A stretch of DNA of 64,000 bases from Arcicella rosea (GTDB taxonomy: Bacteria; Bacteroidota; Bacteroidia; Cytophagales; Spirosomataceae), in the NCBI RefSeq assembly GCF_014204325.1, contig NZ_JACHKT010000022.1, forward strand, positions 34,708 through 98,707. The letters are read 5' to 3'. A program made the position numbers and the translations under genes. The notes beneath the pieces were generated by a model, which did no database searches, was not told the origin of the DNA, and was given only the letters and a program-made list of their open reading frames with translations. Below, in pieces: positions 44,372 through 53,612 of the stretch (position 1 is its first letter; each line of letters opens with the position of its first letter).

Positions 44372-46587
44372 ATTAAAATATGGTTGTGATCTATTTGAAT
44401 CGTGTTGTTGATTTTTCGGATAATTCCATCAATTTCGTAAGCAGAATCAAGAATATTTTGTAGTAGTTCTTCTTTGCTTATTTCAACACTATCGAAATCG
44501 TTTAATAAATTGATAATACCCATTATACGTGCCACTGGTGCCCGCACAACATGCGACTGCATCCATGCAATTTCACGTAATTGTTTGTTTTGTGCTTCTA
44601 TTGCTCCAAGATGTTTCTTTTGGTCATTAATATCTTGAACCATCCCATACAATCGTATAGGTTTTCCTTGTGCTAATTCTACTCTTCCTTTAGCTCTTAC
44701 CCATCTTTCTCTTCCCTTAGCAGTAACGATTTGTACTTCCAAATCGTATGGCATTCCCGAATGTATTGCTTTGTTCACCGCTGACATGATAGCATTTCTG
44801 CTTTCTCCTTCTTTATAAGAATACATACTGCTTTCAAAAGTAGGTTCATAGTCAATCGGTACTTCATGAATCTCTTTAGTAATTGAACCCCACGTAACTT
44901 TTTTAGTTGCAATATCAAATTGCCAACCACCAATTCTTCCAATTTCACTTGTTTCTAATAAAATTCTTTGATTTGTTTCCAGTTCCAGTTCAATTATTTT
45001 TCGTTTAGTGATATTTCTACCAAACATTGCTGCACCTCTAATTTCATTGCCCTCTCTGATTGGATTGAATATAATTTCTGTCCATGAACCCCAAATTGAG
45101 CTTATTTCTGGAGTATATGATTCGTAGGTAAAAGAATCTCCTTGTAACACTCGTTGATGTAAAGCATCCCACTCTTTTCTAGTTTGGTCAATAATTCCAT
45201 CAAAATCATTAACAAAATCTCCTGGTTTTAAAGTAACACCATAAATTTGTTTAATTAAGTGTAAATATGCATCATTTGCGGTTGCCAAACGTTGGTCTCT
45301 ATCGATACTCCACACTAAATCGTCAGTACTGTTGATAAGAGCAGCAGTATTTGTTTTTTCGGCTTCAAGAAGTAGTAAATGAAGTTTCTGTTCGGTGATA
45401 TCATTGATTAGTACATGGCGTGCTTTGCGTCCTTGGTATTTTATACCGTGTGTGGTTATAAGTACTGAGATAGTCTTTCCGTCTTTTTTGATATGCCTCC
45501 ACTCATATTGAGTATCTTCAAGTTCTTCATTGGGATTTGAAAGGTCAAGAAATTTGTAGGCGTCTTCTTTGGGTCTAATGTCCAAGAGTGTCATTTTTAA
45601 AAACTCCTCTCTTGAATAACCATAATGGCGAATAGCAGCTTCGTTGATTTCTAAAAAAGCAAGTGTTTCGATGTCATAAATCCACATGGGTTGTGGGTTC
45701 GATAGAAAAAGTGCCTCGTATTGAGTTTTACTTTTTTTTAACTTCTCTTTATCTTTTCTTCTTTTGGTAATATTTCTAGCATTGATAACCAGTTTTTCTA
45801 CTTGTCCTTTTTCAATAATTGGATGAAAGGAAAGTTCTAGCCATTGTTCGTTATACCATTTTGTACCTGAAATATGAGTATTAACGGTGAAGAATATTCC
45901 TTTAAAAGCTCGTTCACAGTGACCTTTGAAATTTTCTATTAATTCGCCTGAATGAATCCCTTTTAGTAAAAAGTAATCTCCTTTTTTGGGCGTTTCCCCA
46001 GTATGTTTTTTGATAGCTTCTATATATGTTTTATTAGCAGAAATAAGGTTTAAGTTCTTATCTATGCACCATATATAATCGTTGGTTGAACTTAATAATA
46101 CTTTTAATTGATTCCTCTCGAAAATGAGTTCTTCTAAATTGAGCTGACTCTGTTCTACCAGTGAAATAGTTTTCTGAGCGAAAGCTCTAAATATATTTTG
46201 TTCTTTAATCGTGAGTTCAACATACTTTATATTCAATAAGGAAATATGACCAAATATGGCTCCATTGGATAAACACAATGCTTTGCTTGTGATAGATGAA
46301 ATACCATTAGTTAAAAAGAAATCTTCTTTAGGATTATTGACCGTAAAAATGTCATCTGTTTGCTCAAACTGATGTTGGAGAAGATAGCAACTTAACTGAA
46401 AGGTTAAGCTGAATGGATGGTTACTTTGTGACCTGTGCCATTGTTTCTTGGCTCCTAAAAAGGAGACACAAATGACGGAAGTGTCAAATATATTTGAAGC
46501 AACATCAAGAACGAAATCGAAATCGTTTTCCTTTAGAGCTTCAATTTGAATTGCAATAAATTCATTTGGCGGAGTGAAGTTATTCAT
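44368..46587 (-). CDS. GAF + four PAS + HisKA protein lacking an ATPase domain
   Basis: A 739-residue cytoplasmic protein. A GAF-like N-terminal domain (about 15-160, VICVSFLGAKKQWHRS ... FGHISLLN) is followed by four PAS/PAC units closed by NITKRR, DITEQK, NITKRK and DINDQK. The dimerisation/phospho-acceptor helix is MQSHVVRAPVARIMGIINLL, with H679. Only about 60 residues follow, and no N, G1 or G2 box of a HATPase domain is present. The stop codon overlaps the start of the receiver gene, so the end looks genuine. It may be phosphorylated by another kinase in trans or act as a phosphotransfer or sensor scaffold. Confidence 0.85.
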   Translation of the reverse strand: MNNFTPPNEFIAIQIEALKENDFDFVLDVASNIFDTSVICVSFLGAKKQWHRSQSNHPFSLTFQLSCYLLQHQFEQTDDIFTVNNPKEDFFLTNGISSITSKALCLSNGAIFGHISLLNIKYVELTIKEQNIFRAFAQKTISLVEQSQLNLEELIFERNQLKVLLSSTNDYIWCIDKNLNLISANKTYIEAIKKHTGETPKKGDYFLLKGIHSGELIENFKGHCERAFKGIFFTVNTHISGTKWYNEQWLELSFHPIIEKGQVEKLVINARNITKRRKDKEKLKKSKTQYEALFLSNPQPMWIYDIETLAFLEINEAAIRHYGYSREEFLKMTLLDIRPKEDAYKFLDLSNPNEELEDTQYEWRHIKKDGKTISVLITTHGIKYQGRKARHVLINDITEQKLHLLLLEAEKTNTAALINSTDDLVWSIDRDQRLATANDAYLHLIKQIYGVTLKPGDFVNDFDGIIDQTRKEWDALHQRVLQGDSFTYESYTPEISSIWGSWTEIIFNPIREGNEIRGAAMFGRNITKRKIIELELETNQRILLETSEIGRIGGWQFDIATKKVTWGSITKEIHEVPIDYEPTFESSMYSYKEGESRNAIMSAVNKAIHSGMPYDLEVQIVTAKGRERWVRAKGRVELAQGKPIRLYGMVQDINDQKKHLGAIEAQNKQLREIAWMQSHVVRAPVARIMGIINLLNDFDSVEISKEELLQNILDSAYEIDGIIRKINNTIQIDHNHILI

Positions 46588-46876
46588 ATCTAATTAAAAA
46601 GCAGTTATGTAAAAAATTGATAGGAGTGGCGTCTCGTATCAATCATATTGCAAACTAATGAAAAAAAGTTACTTTGTATTCATTTTTGTATTATTTATGT
46701 TGGATTTTCACCGTAAAAGTTACTGAAAATATGGATTGGATGGTATTTTGTCAATTATTAAAATTTCAAAATTATTTGATAAATCTTTTTTTAACAGCAA
46801 GTTATGGTAATTAATAGAATCCTATCTTATGAACTTTATAAATCTCAGTATAAAACCATATTGTTTTGTAAATTTT
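46588..46876. other. divergent intergenic region
   Basis: No gene is seen between the divergent GAF/PAS gene and the DUF4202 gene. The region is AT-rich and holds the candidate -7 box at 46877-46884 at its right edge. Confidence 0.6.
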
Positions 46877-46884
46877 TATTTTTG
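46877..46884 (+). promoter_or_regulatory. candidate -7 box for the DUF4202 gene
   Basis: TATTTTTG fits TAnnTTTG and lies 56 bp before the ATG. The upstream TTTTG at 46864-46868 is too close to be a regular -33 box, so confidence is low. Confidence 0.35.
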
Positions 46885-46940
46885 AGATTTACTTTCAGAA
46901 CCCTAAAATCTGAATGAATTAATTAACCAATTTCAAGCCG

Positions 46941-47528
46941 ATGGAAAAATTAACGGATGCTTATCAAAAATTTGATGAATATAACAAAACCGATAAAAAT
47001 GTTTTTGAGTGGGAGGGAGAAAAATACCCGCAAGAGTATTTTTTGGCGATTCAATTGTACGACTGGGTACTCAAACTAGCACCTGATGCAAGCGAAGCTT
47101 TATTACTTGCGTCTAGATGCCAACACATTGGGCGTTGGGAAATAGCGAGAGAAAGCTACGCCGAAGGAAGAGTAGGCTATTTGACTTGGCGTAAAGATTT
47201 AGGGCAGTTTCATGCCCTAAAAGCTAAAGAAATATTACTTAATGTTGGTTTTGATTTAGACGAAATTGCTAAAGTTGAGAGAATTGTACTTAAACAGAGA
47301 ATCAAAACTGACCCTGAAGTACAAACAATGGAAAACGCTTTGTGTCTTGTTTTTTTACAATTTCAGTATGAAGAATTTCATACAAAACATGATGCTGAAA
47401 AAGTAATTAATATTCTCAAAAAATCATTGATGAAAATGGATGCACACGGGCATCAGTTTGCTTTGTCCTTGACATATTCTGAAAAAGGATTGTCATATAT
47501 TCAAGAAGCACTGAAATTATTGGCTTAG
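46941..47528 (+). CDS. DUF4202 family protein
   Basis: A 195-residue soluble protein. The opening AYQKFDEYNKTDKNVFEWEGEKYPQEYFLA and the central ALLLASRCQHIGRWEIARESY / YLTWRKDLGQFHA are characteristic of DUF4202. The biochemical role is not established. His and Glu residues (CQHIGRWE, FHALKAKE) might bind metal; this is inference. It appears monocistronic, followed by the TauE/SafE gene with its own promoter. Confidence 0.88.
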   Translation: MEKLTDAYQKFDEYNKTDKNVFEWEGEKYPQEYFLAIQLYDWVLKLAPDASEALLLASRCQHIGRWEIARESYAEGRVGYLTWRKDLGQFHALKAKEILLNVGFDLDEIAKVERIVLKQRIKTDPEVQTMENALCLVFLQFQYEEFHTKHDAEKVINILKKSLMKMDAHGHQFALSLTYSEKGLSYIQEALKLLA

Positions 47529-47649
47529 TATTTTTAATACTAGGATTTTGGTTTTCATTTTCCAACTTAATTTGTTTTCTACTTGAGAAATACGTTTAAA
47601 AAGTACTTCTTTGCTAAAGATTAAATTTTAATTAATAACTCTACTTGTA

Positions 47650-47679
47650 TTGTAGATTAATTAAAGTCTATTAACTTTG
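47650..47679 (+). promoter_or_regulatory. Bacteroidota-type promoter of the TauE/SafE gene
   Basis: A -33 TTG (47650-47652) and a -7 TAACTTTG (47672-47679) are separated by 19 bp, matching the TTG-N19-TAnnTTTG consensus of the phylum. The ATG is at 47705. Confidence 0.65.
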
Positions 47680-47704
47680 TAGGAAACAATGAATTAAAAC
47701 ATTT

Positions 47705-48661
47705 ATGGAAATCGAATCACCGACTAATCTTAAACCAGTTGTTGAGAAAAAAAAGTCTTCTAAAAATCCTTTTGAGGAGGCAATTATTAAAATTTGGAAA
47801 AGAGAAAGAACGATTTATGAAGTAGCTATTCATTTTTTCAATGCTTTGGCTTTAATGATTGTAGGATATTTTGTTTTCACTTACCTCACGATTCAGAATA
47901 TTACCACAGGCTTTCACGAAATTAATTCTGATATTTTATATTATATTTTGGGAGGATTCATCGCCCAAATGATTGACGGAGCGTTAGGAATGGCTTATGG
48001 AGTAACGGCTTCTACTTTCCTTGCCAATGTGGGGGTTTCTCCTGCGGTTATTTCCATGAGTGTTCATGCCTCTGAAATTTTTACGAGTGGAGTATCGGGT
48101 TATATGCACTTAAAATTTGGGAATGTAAATTCTAAATTGTTCAAAGCAGTATTAATTCCGGGTGTAATTGGTGCTGTTTTAGGTGCTTATGCACTTTCTA
48201 CTTTAGCGGATAGTTATATGCAATACGTTAAACCTGCGGTTTCTGTTTATACCTTGATTTTGGGTGTGATAATTATCCAAAAAGCATTGGTAAAACGCCA
48301 ACAAAAGAAAAACGTAAAAATGATTGGACCTTTGGCTTGGTTTGGTGGAATGATGGATTCTATCGGAGGTGGTGGTTGGGGACCAATTGTTTCTTCTACG
48401 TTGATTGCTTCGGGGCGTCATCCGAAATATACCATTGGTTCTGTTAACTTGGCTGAATTCTTTATTTCACTTTCTTCATCGTTGACTTTTATTTTTGTTA
48501 TTGGCTTCTCGCAATGGCAAGTAATTTTGGGTTTAATTCTTGGTGGAATCGTAGCCGCACCAATCGCCGCACGTTTGTCAAGTAAATTACCTGTAAAAGC
48601 TTTGATGATTATGGTAGGTATCGTTGTAATCTTGGCGAGTTTAAAGAAGATTATAGGATAA
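47705..48661 (+). CDS. TauE/SafE-family sulfite/anion exporter
   Basis: A 318-residue protein with eight to nine membrane helices in two repeats. MIDGALGMAYGVTASTFL opens the first repeat and GMMDSIGGGGWGPIVSSTLI the second; both carry the Gly-rich half-sites typical of the family. A soluble ~35-residue N-terminal extension precedes helix 1. Members export sulfite, sulfoacetate or other organic anions. No sulfur-metabolism genes are adjacent, so the substrate is open. Confidence 0.88.
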   Translation: MEIESPTNLKPVVEKKKSSKNPFEEAIIKIWKRERTIYEVAIHFFNALALMIVGYFVFTYLTIQNITTGFHEINSDILYYILGGFIAQMIDGALGMAYGVTASTFLANVGVSPAVISMSVHASEIFTSGVSGYMHLKFGNVNSKLFKAVLIPGVIGAVLGAYALSTLADSYMQYVKPAVSVYTLILGVIIIQKALVKRQQKKNVKMIGPLAWFGGMMDSIGGGGWGPIVSSTLIASGRHPKYTIGSVNLAEFFISLSSSLTFIFVIGFSQWQVILGLILGGIVAAPIAARLSSKLPVKALMIMVGIVVILASLKKIIG

Positions 48662-48716
48662 TTCGATTGGAGATTTAGGAATGTTGATTTCGGGTTTTCG
48701 TGTGAAATATCAATAT

Positions 48717-48760
48717 TAAAATCAATAGGGCTGGAGTTAATTCCAGCCCTATTGATTTTT
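48717..48760. terminator. bidirectional rho-independent terminator
   Basis: AAATCAATAGGGCTGG (to 48734) and CCAGCCCTATTGATTT (from 48743) form a perfect 16-bp stem with an 8-nt loop, flanked by A- and T-runs. It lies between the convergent TauE/SafE and ABC exporter genes. Confidence 0.9.
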
Positions 48761-48793
48761 CTGAAAGCTCATCGCTCACATCTTAAAGCTAAT

Positions 48794-50551
48794 CTACGCC
48801 GTTACAAACTGCATTTTATGTAAACTTGCATACCAGCCATCTTTTTCCAACAGTTCATCGTGTGTGCCTTCTTCTTTGATTTCTCCTTTGTCTAATACCA
48901 AAATTTTATGAGCATTCTGAATAGTAGAAAGTCTGTGAGCAATAACAATTGCAGTTCTGCCTTTCATTAATTTTGAAATCGCATTCTGAATCATTTCTTC
49001 TGTTTCAGTATCAACCGACGAAGTAGCTTCATCCAACACAATTACTTTAGGGTCGTGAACCAAAGCTCTTACGAATGAAATCAATTGTCTTTGCCCAACC
49101 GAAAGCGTTGCACCTCTTTCCATTACATTGTAGTCGTAACCGTCAGGCAAGCGTTCAATGAAATCATGTGCACCAACCAATTTTGCCGCTTCTATGATTT
49201 TTTCTCTCGTGATACTTTTATCGCCTAAAGTAATATTGTTTTCAATCGTGTCAGAAAACAAAAATACATCTTGCAAAACCACACCAATTTTACTTCTCAG
49301 ACTATTCAATTCATAATCTTGTAAATCGACATCGTCCACAAAAATTTTACCTTTATTGATTTCGTAAAAACGACTTAATAAATTAATCGTTGAAGATTTT
49401 CCTGCACCAGTTGCTCCGACTAAAGCAATGGTTTCGCCTTGTTTTACTTCAAAAGAAATATCTTTCAACACATATTCTTCGTCATTGTAAGCAAACCAAA
49501 CGTTTTCGAAACGTACATTTCCTTTTAGTTTATCGGCTTTAAAAGTACCGTTGTTTACGACATATTCGTTGGATTCCAACAATTTAATAATTCTTTCGGT
49601 TGAAACAATTCCCATTTGAAGCGTATTGAAACGGTCTGCCAAAAAGCGAATCGGACGAAAAAACAAGTTCATAAACATGATAAAAGCTGTAAGTGTCCCC
49701 AATGTCATATCGTGTGTAAGAATTTGTTTTGAACCAAACCAAACAATTAAACCCGTTCCTGCGGCTAAAATTACATCGGCAAGTGGAAAGTAAACCGAAT
49801 ATGCCCAAATAGAACGAATATGTGCGTCACGGTGTACTTCGTTGATTTTTATAAATTTATCATACTCTAATTTCTCGGAATTAAAGATTTGTACAATGTT
49901 CATTCCTGTAATGTGTTCTTGCACAAAGGAATTCAAATTAGCAACAGCCAAACGTACTTCATTAAAGCTTTTCTTGATATATTCCTTGAAAAAATAAGTA
50001 GAAATTACCATGAACGGAACGGTACAAAGACAAAGCAAAGTCAAACGCCAATCTGTCCAAAACATTACGCCCGTAATTAAAACCAATTGTAGAATATCGC
50101 CAGCTATTGCCGCCAAACCTTCTGAAAATACATCATTAAGCGTTTCAATGTCCGAAACAGTACGAGTCACCAAACGACCGATGGGCGTATCATCAAAAAA
50201 CTTTAGTCGAAGCGAAAGTATTTTCTCGTATAGTTGCACACGGATGTCACGAATAACGGTTTGTCCTAACCAGCCAGCCATGTAGGCACTTACAAATTGC
50301 AGAAAACCTTGTAAGAGCAAAACCCCAATCATCAACAAAAGCATGTTGGCAAGCATCGGATAATTGCCAGCTACGATATAATTATCAATAGTATGGCGAA
50401 TTAACAATGGATTAAGTGGCACCACACAAGCCGAAACCATGATGATGACAACCAAAGACCAAAATCGTAATCGATAAGGAGTAAGGAAACTATAAATTCT
50501 TTGAAGGATTTGTATATCAAATATTTGCCCGCTTTTTTCTTCTTTTCTCAT
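48794..50551 (-). CDS. ABC exporter, fused permease and ATPase (MsbA/multidrug type)
   Basis: A 585-residue half-transporter that should dimerise. The N-terminal ~310 residues form six membrane helices with coupling-helix features (DTPIGRLVTRTVSDIETLNDVF). The ATPase domain has Walker A GATGAGKSS (about 378-386), Q-loop VLQDVFLFSD, signature LSVGQRQL (about 482), Walker B VIVLDEATSSVD (about 502-513) and switch His in IAHRLST. The substrate could be lipid, peptide or drug; sequence alone does not tell. Confidence 0.95.
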   Translation of the reverse strand: MRKEEKSGQIFDIQILQRIYSFLTPYRLRFWSLVVIIMVSACVVPLNPLLIRHTIDNYIVAGNYPMLANMLLLMIGVLLLQGFLQFVSAYMAGWLGQTVIRDIRVQLYEKILSLRLKFFDDTPIGRLVTRTVSDIETLNDVFSEGLAAIAGDILQLVLITGVMFWTDWRLTLLCLCTVPFMVISTYFFKEYIKKSFNEVRLAVANLNSFVQEHITGMNIVQIFNSEKLEYDKFIKINEVHRDAHIRSIWAYSVYFPLADVILAAGTGLIVWFGSKQILTHDMTLGTLTAFIMFMNLFFRPIRFLADRFNTLQMGIVSTERIIKLLESNEYVVNNGTFKADKLKGNVRFENVWFAYNDEEYVLKDISFEVKQGETIALVGATGAGKSSTINLLSRFYEINKGKIFVDDVDLQDYELNSLRSKIGVVLQDVFLFSDTIENNITLGDKSITREKIIEAAKLVGAHDFIERLPDGYDYNVMERGATLSVGQRQLISFVRALVHDPKVIVLDEATSSVDTETEEMIQNAISKLMKGRTAIVIAHRLSTIQNAHKILVLDKGEIKEEGTHDELLEKDGWYASLHKMQFVTA

Positions 50552-50868
50552 TAATTTGTTTGAAATATTGAGGTGGTTTTCAATAATACTTCAAAATTAA
50601 CATAAGATTTTGGGGAATGGTTTAGCATGGTGGAAATAAGTAGCGTTCAGCTATCAGTTTTCGGACATCAGAGAAGGTATAAAAAGACTAAAAAATGACT
50701 CCGTATTTTCCCCGTATTGATTGGGTAGAAATACGGTATTTTAGTATAAAAATCCTTTAATTTGTTGATTTTGATGGTTTTAGTAAAAATGCCTATTGTG
50801 TAAATGATGATTAAATAGTAGTTTCAAATAGTTAAATCAATTGTTAAACATAAACCGCTTAAATTATC
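50552..50868. other. divergent intergenic region with a CCGTATT palindrome cluster
   Basis: Gene-free. It carries CCGTATT twice in direct orientation (50701-50707, 50712-50718) and its complement AAATACGG (50729-50736) within 36 bp, about 130 bp before the first gene of the two-component operon. This could be a binding site for the LuxR-type regulator of that operon (autoregulation), which is inference. Confidence 0.5.
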
Positions 50869-51459
50869 ATGAAAAAACTATTTGGAAACCCACTAATTAC
50901 TGCTTTTATTGGATTGTTTGTTGGAGGATTGCTTGTGTTTGTTTATTTTGACAAAGTTAAAGTAGATACTGATTCAAGTACTACTACGGATTTAGGTACT
51001 CCCGATGTGATTACTTCAAATGGTGAAAAATCTGCCACTAAACCTGATAGCGCTAAAGCTATGATAGATTCTCTTTATAAATTTATGGTTAAAGCCAAAA
51101 CACCGAATGAAATTCGTGAGCTTTTTCACAAAAGCTATGCTTTAAGTGTAAGGGATGTCCAAGAGATAATAAATGAAATACAGAAAAACCCTAGCCCTAT
51201 AGACAAAATACGTTTATATCCTGCTTTAAGAACTGTTGAAAACAAAAAGATTTTATCATTTATTCTTATGGTAGAAAAAAATGGTTCTATGCGGTGGGAT
51301 CCATCAAAACCTCAGGATAGAGAAAAGTTAATTCAAGATCAATGGGGACCGTGTCCTAATGAATGTCCCCCAGGAAATGGAACTGACGATGGCAATGATT
51401 TATTTACTAAATTAGAATGGATAGAAGTAATGAATGGAACTTATATAAAAAAGAATTAA
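50869..51459 (+). CDS. membrane-anchored hypothetical protein
   Basis: A 196-residue protein with one N-terminal membrane helix (NPLITAFIGLFVGGLLVFVYF), a Thr/Ser-rich linker, a helical region (AMIDSLYKFMVKAKTPNEIRELFHKSY, VRDVQEIINEIQKN) and a Cys-containing C-terminus (WGPCPNECPPGNG). It is the first gene of a four-gene set ending in a kinase and response regulator. It may be a signal-sensing or accessory component; the family is not recognised. Confidence 0.7.
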   Translation: MKKLFGNPLITAFIGLFVGGLLVFVYFDKVKVDTDSSTTTDLGTPDVITSNGEKSATKPDSAKAMIDSLYKFMVKAKTPNEIRELFHKSYALSVRDVQEIINEIQKNPSPIDKIRLYPALRTVENKKILSFILMVEKNGSMRWDPSKPQDREKLIQDQWGPCPNECPPGNGTDDGNDLFTKLEWIEVMNGTYIKKN

Positions 51460-51481
51460 ATTGAGTATAAAATAATTTAAT

Positions 51482-52120
51482 ATGAATTGGTATTTGGTCT
51501 ATTTATTTATTCTTGCTTTAGCAACAATGGTAGGTGTTTTTAGATTCAAAGTTATTAGTACAAGCAATAAGTGTTTCTTATTGCTTGTACTAATAACACT
51601 CATAGTTGAAATTATTGCTTGGCAATTAGCAATGAAATCAGGTACAAACATAATTGTATATCATATCTTTACACCAATGCAATGTGCTTTAGTGCTGTTA
51701 GGTTATTACAAAGAGACAAAGATTAAAGTATTTTTTTACTTAATACCATTTGTCATAGTGTTAGGTACTGTCACAAGTATTTGGATTCAACCTATCCCAT
51801 CATTTAATTCTTACTACATTTGTTTTGAATTATTCCTTTTTATATTTCTTGCACTTACATTTTTTAAAAGACTTTTAATAATCGAGACTAATCAGAAACT
51901 CAAAAATTTTCCTTTTTTTTGGATAAGTAGTGGGATGTTAATTTTTAGTATTACAAGCATTTTTGATTTAGGTACGCATAATTTTTTTATTGATTCTAAC
52001 ACTTATTTGGACATAATACTAAGATATATCAGATACTTCTCCAACTACATCTATTACAGCTCATTTATCGTTGCATTTCTAGTAAAACAAAATACAATCT
52101 CTGACCAATATGGGAAGTAA
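51482..52120 (+). CDS. seven-helix membrane hypothetical protein, likely sensor component
   Basis: A 212-residue, strongly hydrophobic protein with about seven membrane helices and no catalytic motif. It begins 22 bp after the previous gene, and its end overlaps the start of the histidine kinase gene by 11 bp, so it is very likely produced with that kinase. The kinase itself has only one membrane helix, which suggests that this protein may supply the sensing part. This is inference from position. Confidence 0.7.
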   Translation: MNWYLVYLFILALATMVGVFRFKVISTSNKCFLLLVLITLIVEIIAWQLAMKSGTNIIVYHIFTPMQCALVLLGYYKETKIKVFFYLIPFVIVLGTVTSIWIQPIPSFNSYYICFELFLFIFLALTFFKRLLIIETNQKLKNFPFFWISSGMLIFSITSIFDLGTHNFFIDSNTYLDIILRYIRYFSNYIYYSSFIVAFLVKQNTISDQYGK

Positions 52121-52898
52121 TTATGAAATTCTACTTACGTTTATTGTTGGGATTATCATTTTTGGTATTCTAGTTACTTTTATTATTTCCTTTGTTTTTC
52201 TCTTCCAAAAACGCCAAGCAAAACACCGTCAAGAAAAGCAAGCTCTTAAAATTGCTTACGAACAAGAGATTCTTAAATCTCAATTAGAAATTCAAAACCA
52301 GACTTTGCAGGATATTGCTCAGGAATTGCATGATAATATTGGTCAATTACTTTCTGTGGCTAGAATTAATTTGAATGTCATGGAAGAGGAAGGCGATGAT
52401 AAAGATGGTTATATCAAACAAACGAATGAAATTATCAATCAGTCTATCAATGATTTACGTGCTTTGACAAAAAGTTTTGATGGAGATTTTGTACAACAAT
52501 TTGGTTTAGAAGAAAGTCTCTCGCACGAAATTGCTAGAATCCGCAAAACAAAACGATTTGCTACAGAAATCAATATTGTTGGCGAAAAGTATTCGCTTGG
52601 TTATGAACGAGAAATTGTCTTATTTAGAGTAGCCCAAGAGATTTTAAATAATGCTCTCAAGCATTCTAAAGCCAAAAATTTAACGGTACTTTTAAGCTAC
52701 AAGCCCGAAACTTTTGAGCTTACGATTAAAGACGATGGAAAAGGTTTTGACATCGAAAGAATTCAGCAAAATGAAATGAATCAGTCGGGTGCAGGACTTA
52801 GAAATATTCAAAGAAGAGTAAAACTGATAGGAGGGACTTGCCAGATTAGTTCTGAAATCGGAAAAGAAACACAAATTACAATTACGTTAAGCCACTAA
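52110..52898 (+). CDS. NarL-partner type sensor histidine kinase (HisKA_3)
   Basis: A 262-residue protein with one N-terminal membrane helix (about 8-32) and a coiled coil (QAKHRQEKQALKIAYEQEIL). The HisKA_3 phospho-acceptor H74 lies in DIAQELHDNIGQLLSVARINL. The HATPase has VAQEILNNALKHSKA, IKDDGKGFDIE and GAGLRNIQRRVKLIGG. It has no extracellular sensor domain of its own. A LuxR-type response regulator gene follows 14 bp downstream. Confidence 0.93.
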   Translation: MGSNYEILLTFIVGIIIFGILVTFIISFVFLFQKRQAKHRQEKQALKIAYEQEILKSQLEIQNQTLQDIAQELHDNIGQLLSVARINLNVMEEEGDDKDGYIKQTNEIINQSINDLRALTKSFDGDFVQQFGLEESLSHEIARIRKTKRFATEINIVGEKYSLGYEREIVLFRVAQEILNNALKHSKAKNLTVLLSYKPETFELTIKDDGKGFDIERIQQNEMNQSGAGLRNIQRRVKLIGGTCQISSEIGKETQITITLSH

Positions 52899-52912
52899 GT
52901 AAGTTTTTAAAA

Positions 52913-53560
52913 ATGAAATACAAAATTGCTATTGTAGATGACCATACTTTATTTGCCAATGCTTTGGCAGGTTTAGTTCAAAAAATGGAAACTTATGAAG
53001 TGATGTTTGAGGTTGGTAATGGAAAAGAATTGATACAGCACTTTAAATTAAAAATGATTCCAGATGTTGTGTTGCTAGACATCAATATGCCTGAAATGGA
53101 TGGCTATGAAACGGCTTTATGGCTAAAAAATAACTATCCAGAAGTAAAAGTATTAGCACTTTCGATGTTCGATAAAGAGGAGGCGATTGTTGGCATGTTA
53201 AGAAATGGTGCTAAAGGTTATTTGCTGAAAGGCTGTAAACCCTCTGAACTCAGAATAGCTTTAGATAATATTATCAATAAGGGATTCCACTACACAGAAT
53301 TTGTGACGGATAAATTATTGAAAAGCTTGAATCCTGAAAAAGTTAAAAATCCCATCAAAGAACTAGGGTTGAACGACCGTGAATTGGAGTTTGTTCGCCA
53401 TGCCTGTACAGAACTTACATATAATCAAATCGCAGATTTGATGTGTTGTAGTGCCAGAACGGTAGATGGCTATCGTGAACAAGCATTCTACAAAATGAAA
53501 GTAAAAACAAGAACAGGAATTGTTATAGTGGCGATAAAACTAGGAATTGTTACTTTGTAG
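52913..53560 (+). CDS. NarL/FixJ-type response regulator with LuxR HTH
   Basis: A 215-residue protein. The receiver domain has D9-D10, phospho-acceptor D56 in VVLLDINMPEMDGYE, and K in YLLKGCKPSEL. The C-terminal LuxR-type helix-turn-helix has LNDRELEFVRHACTELTYNQIADLMCCSARTVDGYREQAFYKM. It is the cognate regulator of the kinase upstream. The CCGTATT cluster in front of the operon is a candidate site. The operon ends here. Confidence 0.94.
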   Translation: MKYKIAIVDDHTLFANALAGLVQKMETYEVMFEVGNGKELIQHFKLKMIPDVVLLDINMPEMDGYETALWLKNNYPEVKVLALSMFDKEEAIVGMLRNGAKGYLLKGCKPSELRIALDNIINKGFHYTEFVTDKLLKSLNPEKVKNPIKELGLNDRELEFVRHACTELTYNQIADLMCCSARTVDGYREQAFYKMKVKTRTGIVIVAIKLGIVTL

Positions 53561-53565
53561 CTTTT

Positions 53566-53603
53566 AGTGCTGAGTTTTTGTCTGAAACTCAAAAATCAGC
53601 ACT
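53566..53603. terminator. hairpin between convergent genes, probable terminator
   Basis: AGTGCTGAGTTTTTG (53566-53580) pairs with CAAAAATCAGCACT (53590-53603) with one bulge. It lacks a long trailing T-run but sits directly after the response-regulator stop codon. Confidence 0.45.
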
Positions 53604-53612
53604 CTCAACTCC

